Source: UBA4615 sp964399635 (GTDB taxonomy: Bacteria > Pseudomonadota > Gammaproteobacteria > Burkholderiales > Burkholderiaceae_E). From it: a stretch of 64,000 nucleotides of DNA. The notes under the pieces are model-generated. The model saw only the letters and a list, made by a program, of their open reading frames with translations. It did not search any database and was not told the DNA's origin. Below are positions 41,186 to 49,787 of the stretch, piece after piece. A program made the position numbers and the translations under genes. The DNA lies in assembly GCA_964399635.1 (NCBI GenBank), contig CAYNRU010000022.1, positions 1-64,000 on the forward strand, written 5' to 3'. How positions within the stretch are numbered: position 1 is the first letter of the stretch; each line of letters opens with the position of its first letter.

Positions 41186-41935
41186 TCAGGGCTGCGCCAG
41201 CCGCGCTGCGAGTGCGGCCGACAGCCCGGTGGAGGCACGCCCGTGCGGCGCGGCGAGGCTGCCGCGCGTTGGCTTTCTTACGCCCAGCCGCAGCAGCGCG
41301 ACCGCCTGCAGTGCCGCGGCCGCCGCGCAGTCGACCAGCGGCACCTCGGCGCGCCCGCGCAGCAGCGCCGCGTATCCGGCGAGCACGGCGCCCGACAGCA
41401 GCACCACCTCGGCGCCGTCGGCCTCGACCATGTCCGCCACCGCATCGGCCACCGCGTCGGCCACCGCCGCGCTCGGCGCGCTGCCCGCGCCGAACGCGGC
41501 CGGCACCTCCAGCCCGCGCCAGCTCACCATCCGGTCTTGCACGCCGTAGGCGGCCACCAGCTCGCGGTAGAGCGGCAGCATCCGCCCGCCCAGCGTCAGC
41601 AGGCCGATCCGCTGGCCGAGCATGCCCGCGCAGGCCAGCCCGCTCTCGGTCATGGCGGCCACCGGCACGTCGAGCAACTCGCGCATCGCGGCCAGCCCGC
41701 AGTCGAGCGACACGCCGAGCACCACGGCATCGTGGCCCGCGGCTTCGCGCGCCGCAACGTCGAGCGCCGCGTGGCCGGCGACCGCCGCCTCGCTGCGCGT
41801 GCCGATCACCGCCGGCCCGAAGGCGGCGGTGGCTCCCCGCACCTCGACGCCGGACCCGAGCGCCGCGCGCGCGGCAAGCACCATGCGCTCGGTGATGTGG
41901 GCCGAGGTGTTGGGGTTGATCAGCAGCAGCCGCAT
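41186..41935 (-). CDS. Second Asp/Glu/hydantoin racemase-family protein with altered active site
   Basis: 249 residues; paralogue of the next gene downstream (both begin MRLLLINPN). The first active-site motif reads VVLGVSLDCGLAAMREL, where Val75 takes the place of the usual Cys and a new Cys79 stands at the Pro position. The second reads EVVLLSGAVLAGYA with no Cys. Thus the standard two-base mechanism of hydantoin and aspartate racemases seems lost here too, unless Cys79 takes part. It begins four bases from the stop of the gntR gene upstream, so it is in the same operon. Confidence 0.8.
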   Translation of the reverse strand: MRLLLINPNTSAHITERMVLAARAALGSGVEVRGATAAFGPAVIGTRSEAAVAGHAALDVAAREAAGHDAVVLGVSLDCGLAAMRELLDVPVAAMTESGLACAGMLGQRIGLLTLGGRMLPLYRELVAAYGVQDRMVSWRGLEVPAAFGAGSAPSAAVADAVADAVADMVEADGAEVVLLSGAVLAGYAALLRGRAEVPLVDCAAAAALQAVALLRLGVRKPTRGSLAAPHGRASTGLSAALAARLAQP

Positions 41936-41939
41936 CGTG

Positions 41940-42851
41940 TCACTCCATCGCGGCGCGCAGGATGGCGCCGACGTCCGTATCCCGCGAACGGGGCATCCGC
42001 GCGAGCACCCGCTGCTCGACGTGGTCCAGGTGTCCGACCATCGCGCGGATGGCCGACGCGGCGTCGCGCCGGCGCAGCGCCCGCACGATCGCGTCGTGCT
42101 CCTCGACCGAGCAGGCGCCCGCCTCGGCCGACTCGAACAGCGCGACGAACAGCTGCGTGCGTGCAACCAGCGCCCGCAGCGAGCGCGACAGCTCGGCGTT
42201 GTCGTACAGGTCGACCAGCACCAGGTGGAAGTCGCCGGCGAGCCGCACCGCCTCGTCGCGGCGCCCGGCACGCTGGGCGCGCTCCTCTGCCGCGAGCAGC
42301 GCGTCGAGCGCCGCGAGCCGATCGCGCCCGACCGACTCGATGCGCCCGGCCAGCACGCCGACGATGCCGCACTCGAGCACCTTGCGCAGTTCGTAGACCC
42401 GGCGCACGTCGTCGGCGGTGGGCTGTGGCACGTAGGCGCCGCGATTGGGCCGCAGCTCGAGCTTGCCCTCCTGCCCGAGCCGCAGCAGCACCTTGCGCAC
42501 TGCGCCGCGGGTAGCGCCGAAGGCCTCGGCCAGGTGGCGCTCGCGCAAGGCGGTGCCGGGGCGCAGCGCGCCGCCGAGCAGCGCCTTGAGCAGCGCGTCG
42601 TGGACCGCCGCCTCGGAGCGGCGCGCCAACGGCGTCGCGCCCTCCGTCGCCGGGTCCGCCTCGGCGCCCGATCGCCGTGGGCGGGGTGGCGCGGCGCGCC
42701 CCGCCAGCGTCCCGCGCGCGCGCGCGGGCGCCGCCAGGCGGGCGGGCGCCGACTGCGCCGGGCGGGGCGGCGCGTGGCGTCCCGCCGGATGCACCGGCGC
42801 GCGCACGGCGGCACGCCGGGCGGGGGTCTGGGGCTTCTTGGGGGCGCTCAC
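41940..42851 (-). CDS. GntR-family regulator (FCD) with a long basic N-terminal extension
   Basis: 303 residues from GTG 42851. The first 85 residues are Ala/Pro/Arg-rich and of low complexity (RRAAVRAPVHPAGRHAPPRP and more), which is unusual for GntR proteins and suggests extra, non-specific DNA contact, or that the true start is internal. The winged HTH follows at about 90-155 (LRERHLAEAFGATRGAVRKV, LLRLGQEGKLELRPNRGAYV), then the FCD ligand domain (DFHLVLVDLYDNAELSRSLR, EHDAIVRALRRRDAASAIRA). It is divergent from an amidohydrolase operon with a 16-base palindrome between them, so it probably represses both directions. Confidence 0.85.
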   Translation of the reverse strand: MSAPKKPQTPARRAAVRAPVHPAGRHAPPRPAQSAPARLAAPARARGTLAGRAAPPRPRRSGAEADPATEGATPLARRSEAAVHDALLKALLGGALRPGTALRERHLAEAFGATRGAVRKVLLRLGQEGKLELRPNRGAYVPQPTADDVRRVYELRKVLECGIVGVLAGRIESVGRDRLAALDALLAAEERAQRAGRRDEAVRLAGDFHLVLVDLYDNAELSRSLRALVARTQLFVALFESAEAGACSVEEHDAIVRALRRRDAASAIRAMVGHLDHVEQRVLARMPRSRDTDVGAILRAAME

Positions 42852-42922
42852 GGATGGGCTCGGGGCAGGACCACTCCATGCTAGCGGGTTTTGCCCGCAG
42901 GTTGCCCTGGTCGACGATACGG

Positions 42923-42943
42923 TATAGTTTTGGTTAACCAAAA
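42923..42943. promoter_or_regulatory. GntR operator palindrome overlapping a promoter
   Basis: TTTTGGTTAACCAAAA at 42928-42943 is a perfect 16-base palindrome of TTGGnnnnCCAA type, as bound by FCD GntR proteins. It lies between gntR and the amidohydrolase start at 42964 and abuts a -10-like TATAGT at 42923-42928. Bound protein would cover the amidohydrolase promoter. Confidence 0.7.
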
Positions 42944-42963
42944 TCGCCTGAAAGATCGACCAG

Positions 42964-44361
42964 ATGACCGACCCCGGGCAGCCTGCGTCCCCGGACGCGG
43001 CGGGCGGCGAGCCGCTGAGGCTCGACCTGCTCGTCACCGGCGTCGACGTGCTCACCGCCGATCCGCGCCGCCCCGAGCTGCGCGGCGCGACGCTCGGCGT
43101 CGCCAACGGCAGGATCGCGTGGCTCGACGTCGCGCCGCCGCCGCGCTTCGAGGCCGCCAAGGTGCTGGCCCTGCCCGGGCGGGTGCTGACCCCGGGCTTC
43201 GTGAACGTGCACAACCACGCCATCCTGACGATGGTGCGCGGCGTTGCCGCCGACCTGGGCTTCGCGCCCTCGTACACCCCCGGTATCCCCAAGGGCACCG
43301 ACGTCACCGCCGCCCAGGCCCGCGCGCTGGCGCAGATGGGCGCGCTCGAGATGATGCTGTTCGGCTCCACGCTGATCGGTGACAACTTCGTGCACGCCGA
43401 CGTCACCACCGAGGCGATGGCCGAGCTCGGCCTGCGGCTCGCGCCGAGCTGGCGCGTGCACGATGTCGACTTCGCGCGCGTGTCCCAGGGCGAGTGGCGC
43501 TTCGATGCGGCCATCGGCCGACGCACGCTCGACGGCGCGCTGGCGCTGCGCGAGCGCTGGCGCCTTGATCCGCGCGTGACGCCCAATATCGGCGCGCACG
43601 CGGTCGACACCTGCTCGGAGGGCTTCCTGCGCGAGATCGCCGCCGCCGCCGCCTCGCTCGAGCTGCGCGTCAACACCCACCTCGGCCAGAGCACGGTCGA
43701 GGTCGAGCGGGTGCGCGCGCGCACCGGGCGCAGCTCCACCCGCGTCCTCGAGGACACCGGCCTGCTCGGGCCGCGGCTGATGGGCGGGCACTGCATCTAC
43801 CTGGACGACGACGACATCGCCCGCATGGCGCGGGCCGGCGCGCACGCGGTCCACATCCCCAAGTGCAACGCCACCTCCGGGCGCATGGCGCCCACCCCGA
43901 AGCTCGCCGCGGCCGGCGTCAACATCGCGCTCGCCACCGACACCCAGCACGGCGACATGGTCGAGCTGATGCGCTGGGCGCTGGTGACCGCGCGGGTGCA
44001 GACGGGCGGCGTCGACGACACCTGGCAGCCGGCGCGCGTGTTCGACATGGCGACCCTGGGCGGCGCCCGCGCGCTTGGCATGCAGGCCGAGATCGGCAGC
44101 CTCGAGGTCGGCAAGCGCGCCGACTTCGTCGCGTTCGACTTCCGCCGGCCGCACCTCGTGCCGCGGGTGAACCTGCTCGGCAACCTGGTGCACACCGCGC
44201 AGGGCCGGGACGTCGACGTGGTCGCGGTCGACGGCGAGCTGCTGGTGGTGGACGGGCGGCCCACCCGGGTCGATATGGACCACGTCTGCGAGCAGGCCGA
44301 GCAGGCTGCGCGCGAGCTGTGGGGCGCGGTGGGCAAACCTTACTGGGAAAACAGGACATGA
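42964..44361 (+). CDS. Amidohydrolase (ATZ/TRZ-SsnA-like), first of two paralogues
   Basis: 465 residues. Amidohydrolase TIM barrel with the first metal motif H83/H85 (NVHNHAILTMVRG) and later His/Asp in RVNTHLGQ, GGHCIYLDD and ATDTQHGD. Mononuclear-type members of this branch deaminate or dechlorinate purines, triazines or S-adenosylhomocysteine, or open cyclic amides. A close paralogue stands at 61016 with the same GFAPxYTPGIP segment. The gene overlaps the following Bug gene by four bases (ATGA) and a deacetylase follows, so it is an operon of enzyme, receptor, enzyme. The substrate is unknown. Confidence 0.85.
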   Translation: MTDPGQPASPDAAGGEPLRLDLLVTGVDVLTADPRRPELRGATLGVANGRIAWLDVAPPPRFEAAKVLALPGRVLTPGFVNVHNHAILTMVRGVAADLGFAPSYTPGIPKGTDVTAAQARALAQMGALEMMLFGSTLIGDNFVHADVTTEAMAELGLRLAPSWRVHDVDFARVSQGEWRFDAAIGRRTLDGALALRERWRLDPRVTPNIGAHAVDTCSEGFLREIAAAAASLELRVNTHLGQSTVEVERVRARTGRSSTRVLEDTGLLGPRLMGGHCIYLDDDDIARMARAGAHAVHIPKCNATSGRMAPTPKLAAAGVNIALATDTQHGDMVELMRWALVTARVQTGGVDDTWQPARVFDMATLGGARALGMQAEIGSLEVGKRADFVAFDFRRPHLVPRVNLLGNLVHTAQGRDVDVVAVDGELLVVDGRPTRVDMDHVCEQAEQAARELWGAVGKPYWENRT

Positions 44362-45344
44362 CCGCACACCTCCTTCGACGCGGCCTGCTGGCCGCCCTAC
44401 TCACCGGGCTGGCCGCGGGCGCTGCGCCCGCGCTCGCGCAGGACGGCGCCTGGCCCGCCAGGCCAGTCCGGATCGTCGTGCCCTTCCCGCCCGGGGGGGC
44501 GGCCGACACCTTCGCGCGGCTGATCGCCGAGTACGCCGGCAAGTCGATCGGCCAGCCGGTGGTCGCCGAGAACCGCCCCGGCGCCGGCGGCCAGATCGCC
44601 ACCGACCTGGTCGCCAAGGCGCCTGCCGACGGCCACACCTTCCTGATCGTCACGGTCGGGCACGCGGTCAACCCGAGCCTCTATCCCAGGCTGCCCTACG
44701 ACACGCTCGGTGACCTCGTGCCGGTGGCGCGCGTGGCCGACCTGCCGAGCGTGCTGGTGGTGAACCCGGACGTCCCGGCCAGGACCGTGGGCGAGCTGGT
44801 CGCGCTGATGAAGGCCAGGCCCGACGCGACCACCTACGCGTCCTCCGGCAACGCCACCACCAGCCATGTCGCGGCCGCGATGCTGACCGCGCAGTCCGGC
44901 ACCCGGGCGGTCCACGTCGCCTACAAGGGCTCGGCCCCGGCCGTCACCGACCTCATCGGTGGCCAGGTGCAGTGGATGATCGACCCCATCCTGTCGTCGG
45001 CGCAGCACGTGAAGTCCGGCAAGCTGCGCGCGCTCGCGATCAGCACCACGAAGCGCTCGGCGCTCGCCCCCGATCTGCCGACGATCTCCGAATCGGGCGT
45101 GCCCGGCTACGAGTTCTCGGCGTGGTTCGTGCTGCTCGCGCCCGCGAAGACGCCGCCGGCCGTCGTCGAGAAGATGCATGCCGAGGTCGAGCGCATCCTC
45201 GCGCTGCCCGAGGTCAGGGCCCGCTTCGCGCAGCTCGGCGCCGAGCCCGGCGGCGGGACCACGGCGCAGACCGCGGCCTTCCTCGCCACCGAGGTCAAGC
45301 GCTACGCGACGGTGGTGCGCGACGCGAACATGAAGGCCGACTGA
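44358..45344 (+). CDS. Bug/TctC-family periplasmic solute receptor
   Basis: 328 residues with a Sec signal peptide (LLTGLAAGAAPALAQ, cleavage near residue 28). The Bug signature is VRIVVPFPPGGAADTFARLI, with VAENRPGAGGQIATDLVAK and PADGHTFLIVTVGHAVNPSL following, and HVAYKGSAPAVTDLIGGQVQ. It starts inside the stop codon of the amidohydrolase gene and lies one base before the deacetylase gene. A receptor embedded between two catabolic genes most likely captures the substrate of the pathway. Membrane partners (TctAB) are not in the window. Confidence 0.9.
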   Translation: MTAHLLRRGLLAALLTGLAAGAAPALAQDGAWPARPVRIVVPFPPGGAADTFARLIAEYAGKSIGQPVVAENRPGAGGQIATDLVAKAPADGHTFLIVTVGHAVNPSLYPRLPYDTLGDLVPVARVADLPSVLVVNPDVPARTVGELVALMKARPDATTYASSGNATTSHVAAAMLTAQSGTRAVHVAYKGSAPAVTDLIGGQVQWMIDPILSSAQHVKSGKLRALAISTTKRSALAPDLPTISESGVPGYEFSAWFVLLAPAKTPPAVVEKMHAEVERILALPEVRARFAQLGAEPGGGTTAQTAAFLATEVKRYATVVRDANMKAD

Positions 45345-45345
45345 C

Positions 45346-46272
45346 ATGGCCAGGATCCCGGCCCGGCCGATGCCGCGCGACCTGCTCGGCCACGGCGCGT
45401 CGCCGCCCGATCCGCGTTGGCCCGGCGGCGCGCGGGTCGCGGTGTCCTTCGTGCTCAACCTGGAGGAGGGCGCGGAGCATTCGGTCGCCGAGGGCGACGC
45501 GCGCAACGAGGCGGTCTACGAGGTGATCGACCGCCTCGACGGCATTCCGGACCCCTGCCTGGAGTCGCACTTCGACTACGGCACGCGGGCAGGCTGGTGG
45601 CGGATCATGCGCGTGCTCCAGTCATTCGGCGTGCCCTGCACGGTGAGCGCCTGCGGCCGCGCGGTCGAGCGCACGCCGTCGCTCGCCGCCGACGCCGCGC
45701 GGCGCGGCCACGAGGTGTCGGCGCACGGCTGGCGCTGGGAGAGCCACGCCGGCATGGCCGAGGACGACGAGCGCGCCGCGATCGCGCGGACCGTCGCTGC
45801 GATCGAGCGCGCCTGTGGCGCGCGCCCGGTGGGCTGGCACACCCGCTCGGCCACCAGCCCCAACACGCGCCGGCTGCTGATCGAGGAGGGCGGCTTCCTC
45901 TACGACAGCGACTGGTACGGCGACGACCTGCCGAGCACGCTCGCCTTCGGCGATCGGCGCCATGTCGTGCTGCCCTACGCGTTCGACACCAACGACATGC
46001 AGTTCCAGAACACGCACCGCTTCGTGCGCGCGGCCGACTTCAGCGGCTACGTGCTCGACGCCTTCGACTGGCTGTGGCGCGAGGGCGCTGACGCCCCGAA
46101 GATGATGTCGGTCGGCCTGCACCTGCGCATGCTCGGGCGCCCCGGGCGCATCCAGGCCCTGCACGACATGCTCGCCGAGATGACGCGCCGCCCGGGCGTG
46201 TGGGTCGCCCGGCGCGACGCCATCGCGCGGCACTGGCTCGGATCGAAGCAGGCGACGCTCACGAGCGGCTAG
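45346..46272 (+). CDS. PuuE-related polysaccharide deacetylase-fold hydrolase, first copy
   Basis: 308 residues, the same length as the cofactor-independent allantoinase PuuE. The NodB-like barrel is clear: RDLLGHGASPPDPRWPGGAR, ARVAVSFVLNLEEGAEHSV, EVSAHGWRWESH, GWHTRSATSPNTRRLLIEEG, GFLYDSDWYGDDLP, then DTNDMQF and MMSVGLHLRMLGRPGR. PuuE has ESIYEYG near residue 75, while this protein has ESHFDYG, so the substrate may differ. It likely opens a cyclic ureide or a related amide. It is the third gene of the amidohydrolase-receptor-deacetylase operon. Confidence 0.85.
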   Translation: MARIPARPMPRDLLGHGASPPDPRWPGGARVAVSFVLNLEEGAEHSVAEGDARNEAVYEVIDRLDGIPDPCLESHFDYGTRAGWWRIMRVLQSFGVPCTVSACGRAVERTPSLAADAARRGHEVSAHGWRWESHAGMAEDDERAAIARTVAAIERACGARPVGWHTRSATSPNTRRLLIEEGGFLYDSDWYGDDLPSTLAFGDRRHVVLPYAFDTNDMQFQNTHRFVRAADFSGYVLDAFDWLWREGADAPKMMSVGLHLRMLGRPGRIQALHDMLAEMTRRPGVWVARRDAIARHWLGSKQATLTSG

Positions 46273-46302
46273 GCGCACGCGAAGGCCGGCGTTCCACGTC
46301 CG

Positions 46303-47766
46303 TCAGTCGTCCAGCCCCACCCACTTGCGCCAGCTGTCGGCGCGCGGCCGCGGACGGGCCGGCTCGGGCAGGCCGCAGACGAGGAACTCGCCGTCGCCCG
46401 CGCGGCCGAGGAAGTCCTTGCCGTCCCACACCACCTTGCCGCGCGCCAGCGTCATGGCCGGCCAGGCCGACACCTCGATGCCCTCGTACGGCGTGTAGTC
46501 CACCGCGTGGTGCAGCGCGCTGTTGCGGATCGGGAAGCGTTCGCCCACGTTCCAGATCACCAGGTCCGCGTCCGATCCGATCGCGATCGTGCCCTTGCGC
46601 GGATACAGGCCGTAGAGCTTCGCCGCGTTGGTCGAGGTCAGCGCGACGAACTGCTGGATCGTCAGCCTGCCGGCGAGCACGCCCTCCGAGAACAGCAGCG
46701 CCAGCCGCGTCTCGAGCCCCGGGATACCGTTGGGGATGTACGGGAACGCAGGCTCCCCGCCGCCGAGTTTCTTGCCCGCCGGATCCTCGTAGTTGAACGG
46801 CGCGTGGTCGGAAGACAGCACCGTGAACAGGCCGTCGGCGAGCCCGTCCCAGATCACCTGCTGGTTGGACGCGTCGCGCGGCGGCGGGCTGCACACGCAC
46901 ATCGCACCGTGAAAGCCGCTCAGGCCGAGGTGCTCCTGCGTGAGGAACAGGTACTGCGGGCAGGTCTCGGCGAAGATGTTCAGGCCCTTGCCGCGCGCCC
47001 ACCGGATCTGCTCGACCGCCTCGGCACCCGACACGTGCACGATCAGGATCGGCACGTCGATCAGCTCGGCCATGGTGATCGCGCGGTGGGTCGCCTCGCG
47101 CTCGATCGGCATCGGCCGCGACATGCCGTGGAAGCGCGGCGCGGTCTTGCCCTGCGCCATCAGCCGCTCGGTCAGGTAGGCGATCGCATCCGAGTTTTCG
47201 GCGTGGATCATCGCCATCGCACCCTCGCGACGCGCCACCTCCAGCACCGACAGGATCTGCCGGTCGTCGAGCTTCAGGTCGTCGTAGGTCATGTAGATCT
47301 TGAACGAGGTCAGACCCTCGGCGATCAGCGCCGGCAGCTCGCGCTCGATCACGTCCGGCGTCGGGTCGCTCACGATCATGTGGAACGAGTAATCGACCGA
47401 GGCCTTGCCCGCCGCGCGCCGGTGGTAGTCCTCCACCGCCTCGCGCAGCGAGCGGCCCTTCACCTGCGCGGCGAACGGGATCACCGTGGTGGTGCCGCCG
47501 CAGGCCGCCGAGCGCGTGCCGGTCTCGAAGTCGTCGGCCATCTTCATGGGCTCGACCATCGGCTGGTCGAGGTGGCAGTGGCCGTCCACGCCGCCCGGCG
47601 TGACGAAGCGCCCCGCCGCGTCGATCTCGCGGGTCGCGGCGCCCGCGGGCAGGCGCTCGGCCATCGCGACGATGCGTCCGCCGGTGATGGCGAGGTCGCA
47701 GTCGAACAGGTCGCCGGCGGTGGCGACCTTCGCGTTGCGCACGATCAGGTCATACGTTGCGGTCAT
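46303..47766 (-). CDS. Dihydropyrimidinase/D-hydantoinase
   Basis: 487 residues, typical length. It opens dihydropyrimidines or 5-substituted hydantoins to N-carbamoyl amino acids. The metal ligands are H63/H65 (VDGHCHLD) and the carboxylated Lys K156 (TSFKIYMTYDDL). Further His are in MIHAENSD and ILIVHVSGAEAVE, and the Asp is in VLSSDHAPFNYE. It is the last gene of the TRAP-carrier operon and its start overlaps the stop of the racemase-family gene (TGATG). N-carbamoyl-amino-acid amidohydrolase, the usual next step, is not in the window. Confidence 0.93.
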   Translation of the reverse strand: MTATYDLIVRNAKVATAGDLFDCDLAITGGRIVAMAERLPAGAATREIDAAGRFVTPGGVDGHCHLDQPMVEPMKMADDFETGTRSAACGGTTTVIPFAAQVKGRSLREAVEDYHRRAAGKASVDYSFHMIVSDPTPDVIERELPALIAEGLTSFKIYMTYDDLKLDDRQILSVLEVARREGAMAMIHAENSDAIAYLTERLMAQGKTAPRFHGMSRPMPIEREATHRAITMAELIDVPILIVHVSGAEAVEQIRWARGKGLNIFAETCPQYLFLTQEHLGLSGFHGAMCVCSPPPRDASNQQVIWDGLADGLFTVLSSDHAPFNYEDPAGKKLGGGEPAFPYIPNGIPGLETRLALLFSEGVLAGRLTIQQFVALTSTNAAKLYGLYPRKGTIAIGSDADLVIWNVGERFPIRNSALHHAVDYTPYEGIEVSAWPAMTLARGKVVWDGKDFLGRAGDGEFLVCGLPEPARPRPRADSWRKWVGLDD

Positions 47767-48491
47767 CACGCTACCTCCGAGAACAGGCTGCCCCAGCCCG
47801 TGACGCGCCGAGTGTCCACGCCGCACATCCGCAGCGACTTCCATACCGCGGTCGAGACGCTGTCGTACATCGGTATGCCGAGCTCGGCCTCGATGCGCGG
47901 CACCAGATGGGCTGCCTTGAGATTGGTGCAGAAGGTCGTGATGCAGTCGGGCTTCGCAGCCGCCACCGCCCGCGACATGTCGAGGATCCGCGTCTCGCTC
48001 ACCTCGGAGAAGTCGAAGTTCACCTTCTGGCCCGTGTGGCGCTCGGCGACGCACTCGAAGCCGTTGCGGCCGTAGTTGCCGACGATCTTCGCCTGCACGT
48101 CGTCGAGGTAGGGCGTCACCAGCCCGAAGCGGCGCCGTCCGGTGACCGTCATGATCTCGTTGAAGGCGAGCACCGAGGTGCAGGCCTTCACGCCGGTCTC
48201 GCGGGTGATCGCAGCGCACAGCGCTTCGTCGCGCTCGAAGCCGAGCCAGCCCGAGGAGGTGCCGTTCCAGGCGATCACGTCGACGTGCGCGTCGGCCAGC
48301 AGGCTCGCTGCCTGCAGGATGGGTGCGAGCTCGAACTGCCCCTGCGACTGGGCGCCGAGCGAGATCTCGGTGACCCGGAAGCGCCCGAAGTGCGCCGAGA
48401 CTTCCGGCAGCCCGGCGACCATCGCCGAGGTCATCGGCTCGAGCACGGTGTTGGAGGAGGGCGTCAGCATGCCCAGGAGGATGCGGTTCAA
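47766..48491 (-). CDS. Asp/Glu racemase-superfamily protein with arylmalonate-decarboxylase-like active site
   Basis: 241 residues from TTG 48491, with GAGAGG just upstream. The family start is LLGMLTPSSNTVLEPMTSAM. The first active-site motif is IAWNGTSSGWLG with Gly77 where racemases and maleate isomerases have Cys; the second has Cys188 in TTFCTNLKAAHLVP. Gly in the first and Cys in the second motif is the state of arylmalonate decarboxylase, whereas maleate isomerase has both Cys. So decarboxylation or a one-base reaction is possible. It lies between the TRAP permease and the hydantoinase, tightly coupled to both. Confidence 0.82.
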   Translation of the reverse strand: MNRILLGMLTPSSNTVLEPMTSAMVAGLPEVSAHFGRFRVTEISLGAQSQGQFELAPILQAASLLADAHVDVIAWNGTSSGWLGFERDEALCAAITRETGVKACTSVLAFNEIMTVTGRRRFGLVTPYLDDVQAKIVGNYGRNGFECVAERHTGQKVNFDFSEVSETRILDMSRAVAAAKPDCITTFCTNLKAAHLVPRIEAELGIPMYDSVSTAVWKSLRMCGVDTRRVTGWGSLFSEVA

Positions 48492-48502
48492 GGTATGGCC
48501 TC

Positions 48503-49783
48503 TCAGTAGCCCATCGAGCGCGGCAGCCAGGTGACGATGGGCGGGTAGAACATGCACAGCATCAGCACCGCGTACATCAGCACGATGTACGGGAGCACCG
48601 CGACCACGAGCTCGCGCATCGACACCCGCGTGATGCCGCAAACAACGAACAGCACCACCCCCACCGGAGGCGTCAGCATGCCGATCACCAGGTTCAGCAC
48701 GAACAGGAAGCCGAAATGAAGCGGGTCGATGCCGAGCTGCAGCGCGATCGGGTGCAGCAGCGGCACGAGCATGATGTAGGCCGCGTTGGATTCCAGGAAC
48801 ATGCCGATCACCAGCAGCAGGGCCGCGACCAGCAGGTTGAACATCAGCGGATCGCGGGTGATCGACAGCACCAGCGTCGACATCCGCTGCGGCAGCAGGT
48901 CGACCGTCAGCAGGAAGGTGACCGCCGAGGAGAACGCGATCAGCGCACAGACCATCGCACTGGTGATCGCCGCCTTCACCATCAGCCCGGGCATGTCCGA
49001 CAGCTTGAGCCGCCGCGTGACGAACATCCCGATCAGCATCGCGTAGACCACCGCGACGGCCGAGCCCTCGGTCGCGGTGAACGCACCGCCGACGATGCCG
49101 CCGATGACCAGCACCGGCATCATGAACACCACGAGCGAGCGCTTCGTCTCGGCGAGCGCCCGCCGCCACGAGAAGGGCTCGCCGGTTGCCGGCCAGCCGC
49201 GCCGCCGCACCGTCCAGGCCGAGATCAGCATGAAGCCCGCGGTGATGATCAGGCCGGGCAGCACCCCGGCCATGAACAGGCCGCCCACCGATACGGTCGA
49301 TCCCGCCATGAACGCGTAGACGATCATCGCCGCGCTCGGCGGGATGATCGGTCCGAGGTTGGCCGCGGCCGCGACGATCGCCGCGGCGAAGGGTCGGTCG
49401 TAGACCTTGGCGAGCGAGGGCACGAGGATGGTGGACAGCGCGCTCGCGTCGGACACCGCAGCCCCCGACACCGTGGCGAGGCCCGCGCCCGACAGCATCG
49501 TCACGTGCGCGAGCCCGCCGCGAACATTGCCGACGAAGGCATTGGCCAGCCCGATCAGGCGCTCGACGATGCCGGCCTTGATCATCAGCTCGCCGGCGAG
49601 CATGAAGAATGGGATCGACATCAGCGGGAACGAATTGACCGAGTACATCATCCGCTGCGGCAGCATCGTCCAGTCGATGTTGCCGTACCAGGTGCCGACC
49701 AGCGCCGCCATGCCGAGCGCGAATGCGATCGGCATGCCCAGCAGCGCAAGGCCGAAGAACACGAGCATCACGAGGGAGCTCAC
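48503..49783 (-). CDS. TRAP transporter large permease (DctM)
   Basis: 426 residues with about 12 membrane helices. The DctM marks are MLAGELMIKAGIVERLIGLA, NAFVGNVRGGLAHVTMLSGA, GLATVSGAAVSDASALSTIL, PSLAKVYDRPFAAAIVAAAA and NLGPIIPPSAAMIVYAFMAG near the N-terminal half, and IGMFLESNAAYIMLVPLLHP and GMLTPPVGVVLF later. It uses the sodium gradient to import the ligand delivered by DctP. The gene lies four bases from dctQ upstream and 11 bases from the racemase-family gene downstream, all in one operon. Confidence 0.94.
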   Translation of the reverse strand: MSSLVMLVFFGLALLGMPIAFALGMAALVGTWYGNIDWTMLPQRMMYSVNSFPLMSIPFFMLAGELMIKAGIVERLIGLANAFVGNVRGGLAHVTMLSGAGLATVSGAAVSDASALSTILVPSLAKVYDRPFAAAIVAAAANLGPIIPPSAAMIVYAFMAGSTVSVGGLFMAGVLPGLIITAGFMLISAWTVRRRGWPATGEPFSWRRALAETKRSLVVFMMPVLVIGGIVGGAFTATEGSAVAVVYAMLIGMFVTRRLKLSDMPGLMVKAAITSAMVCALIAFSSAVTFLLTVDLLPQRMSTLVLSITRDPLMFNLLVAALLLVIGMFLESNAAYIMLVPLLHPIALQLGIDPLHFGFLFVLNLVIGMLTPPVGVVLFVVCGITRVSMRELVVAVLPYIVLMYAVLMLCMFYPPIVTWLPRSMGY

Positions 49784-49787
49784 CGCG

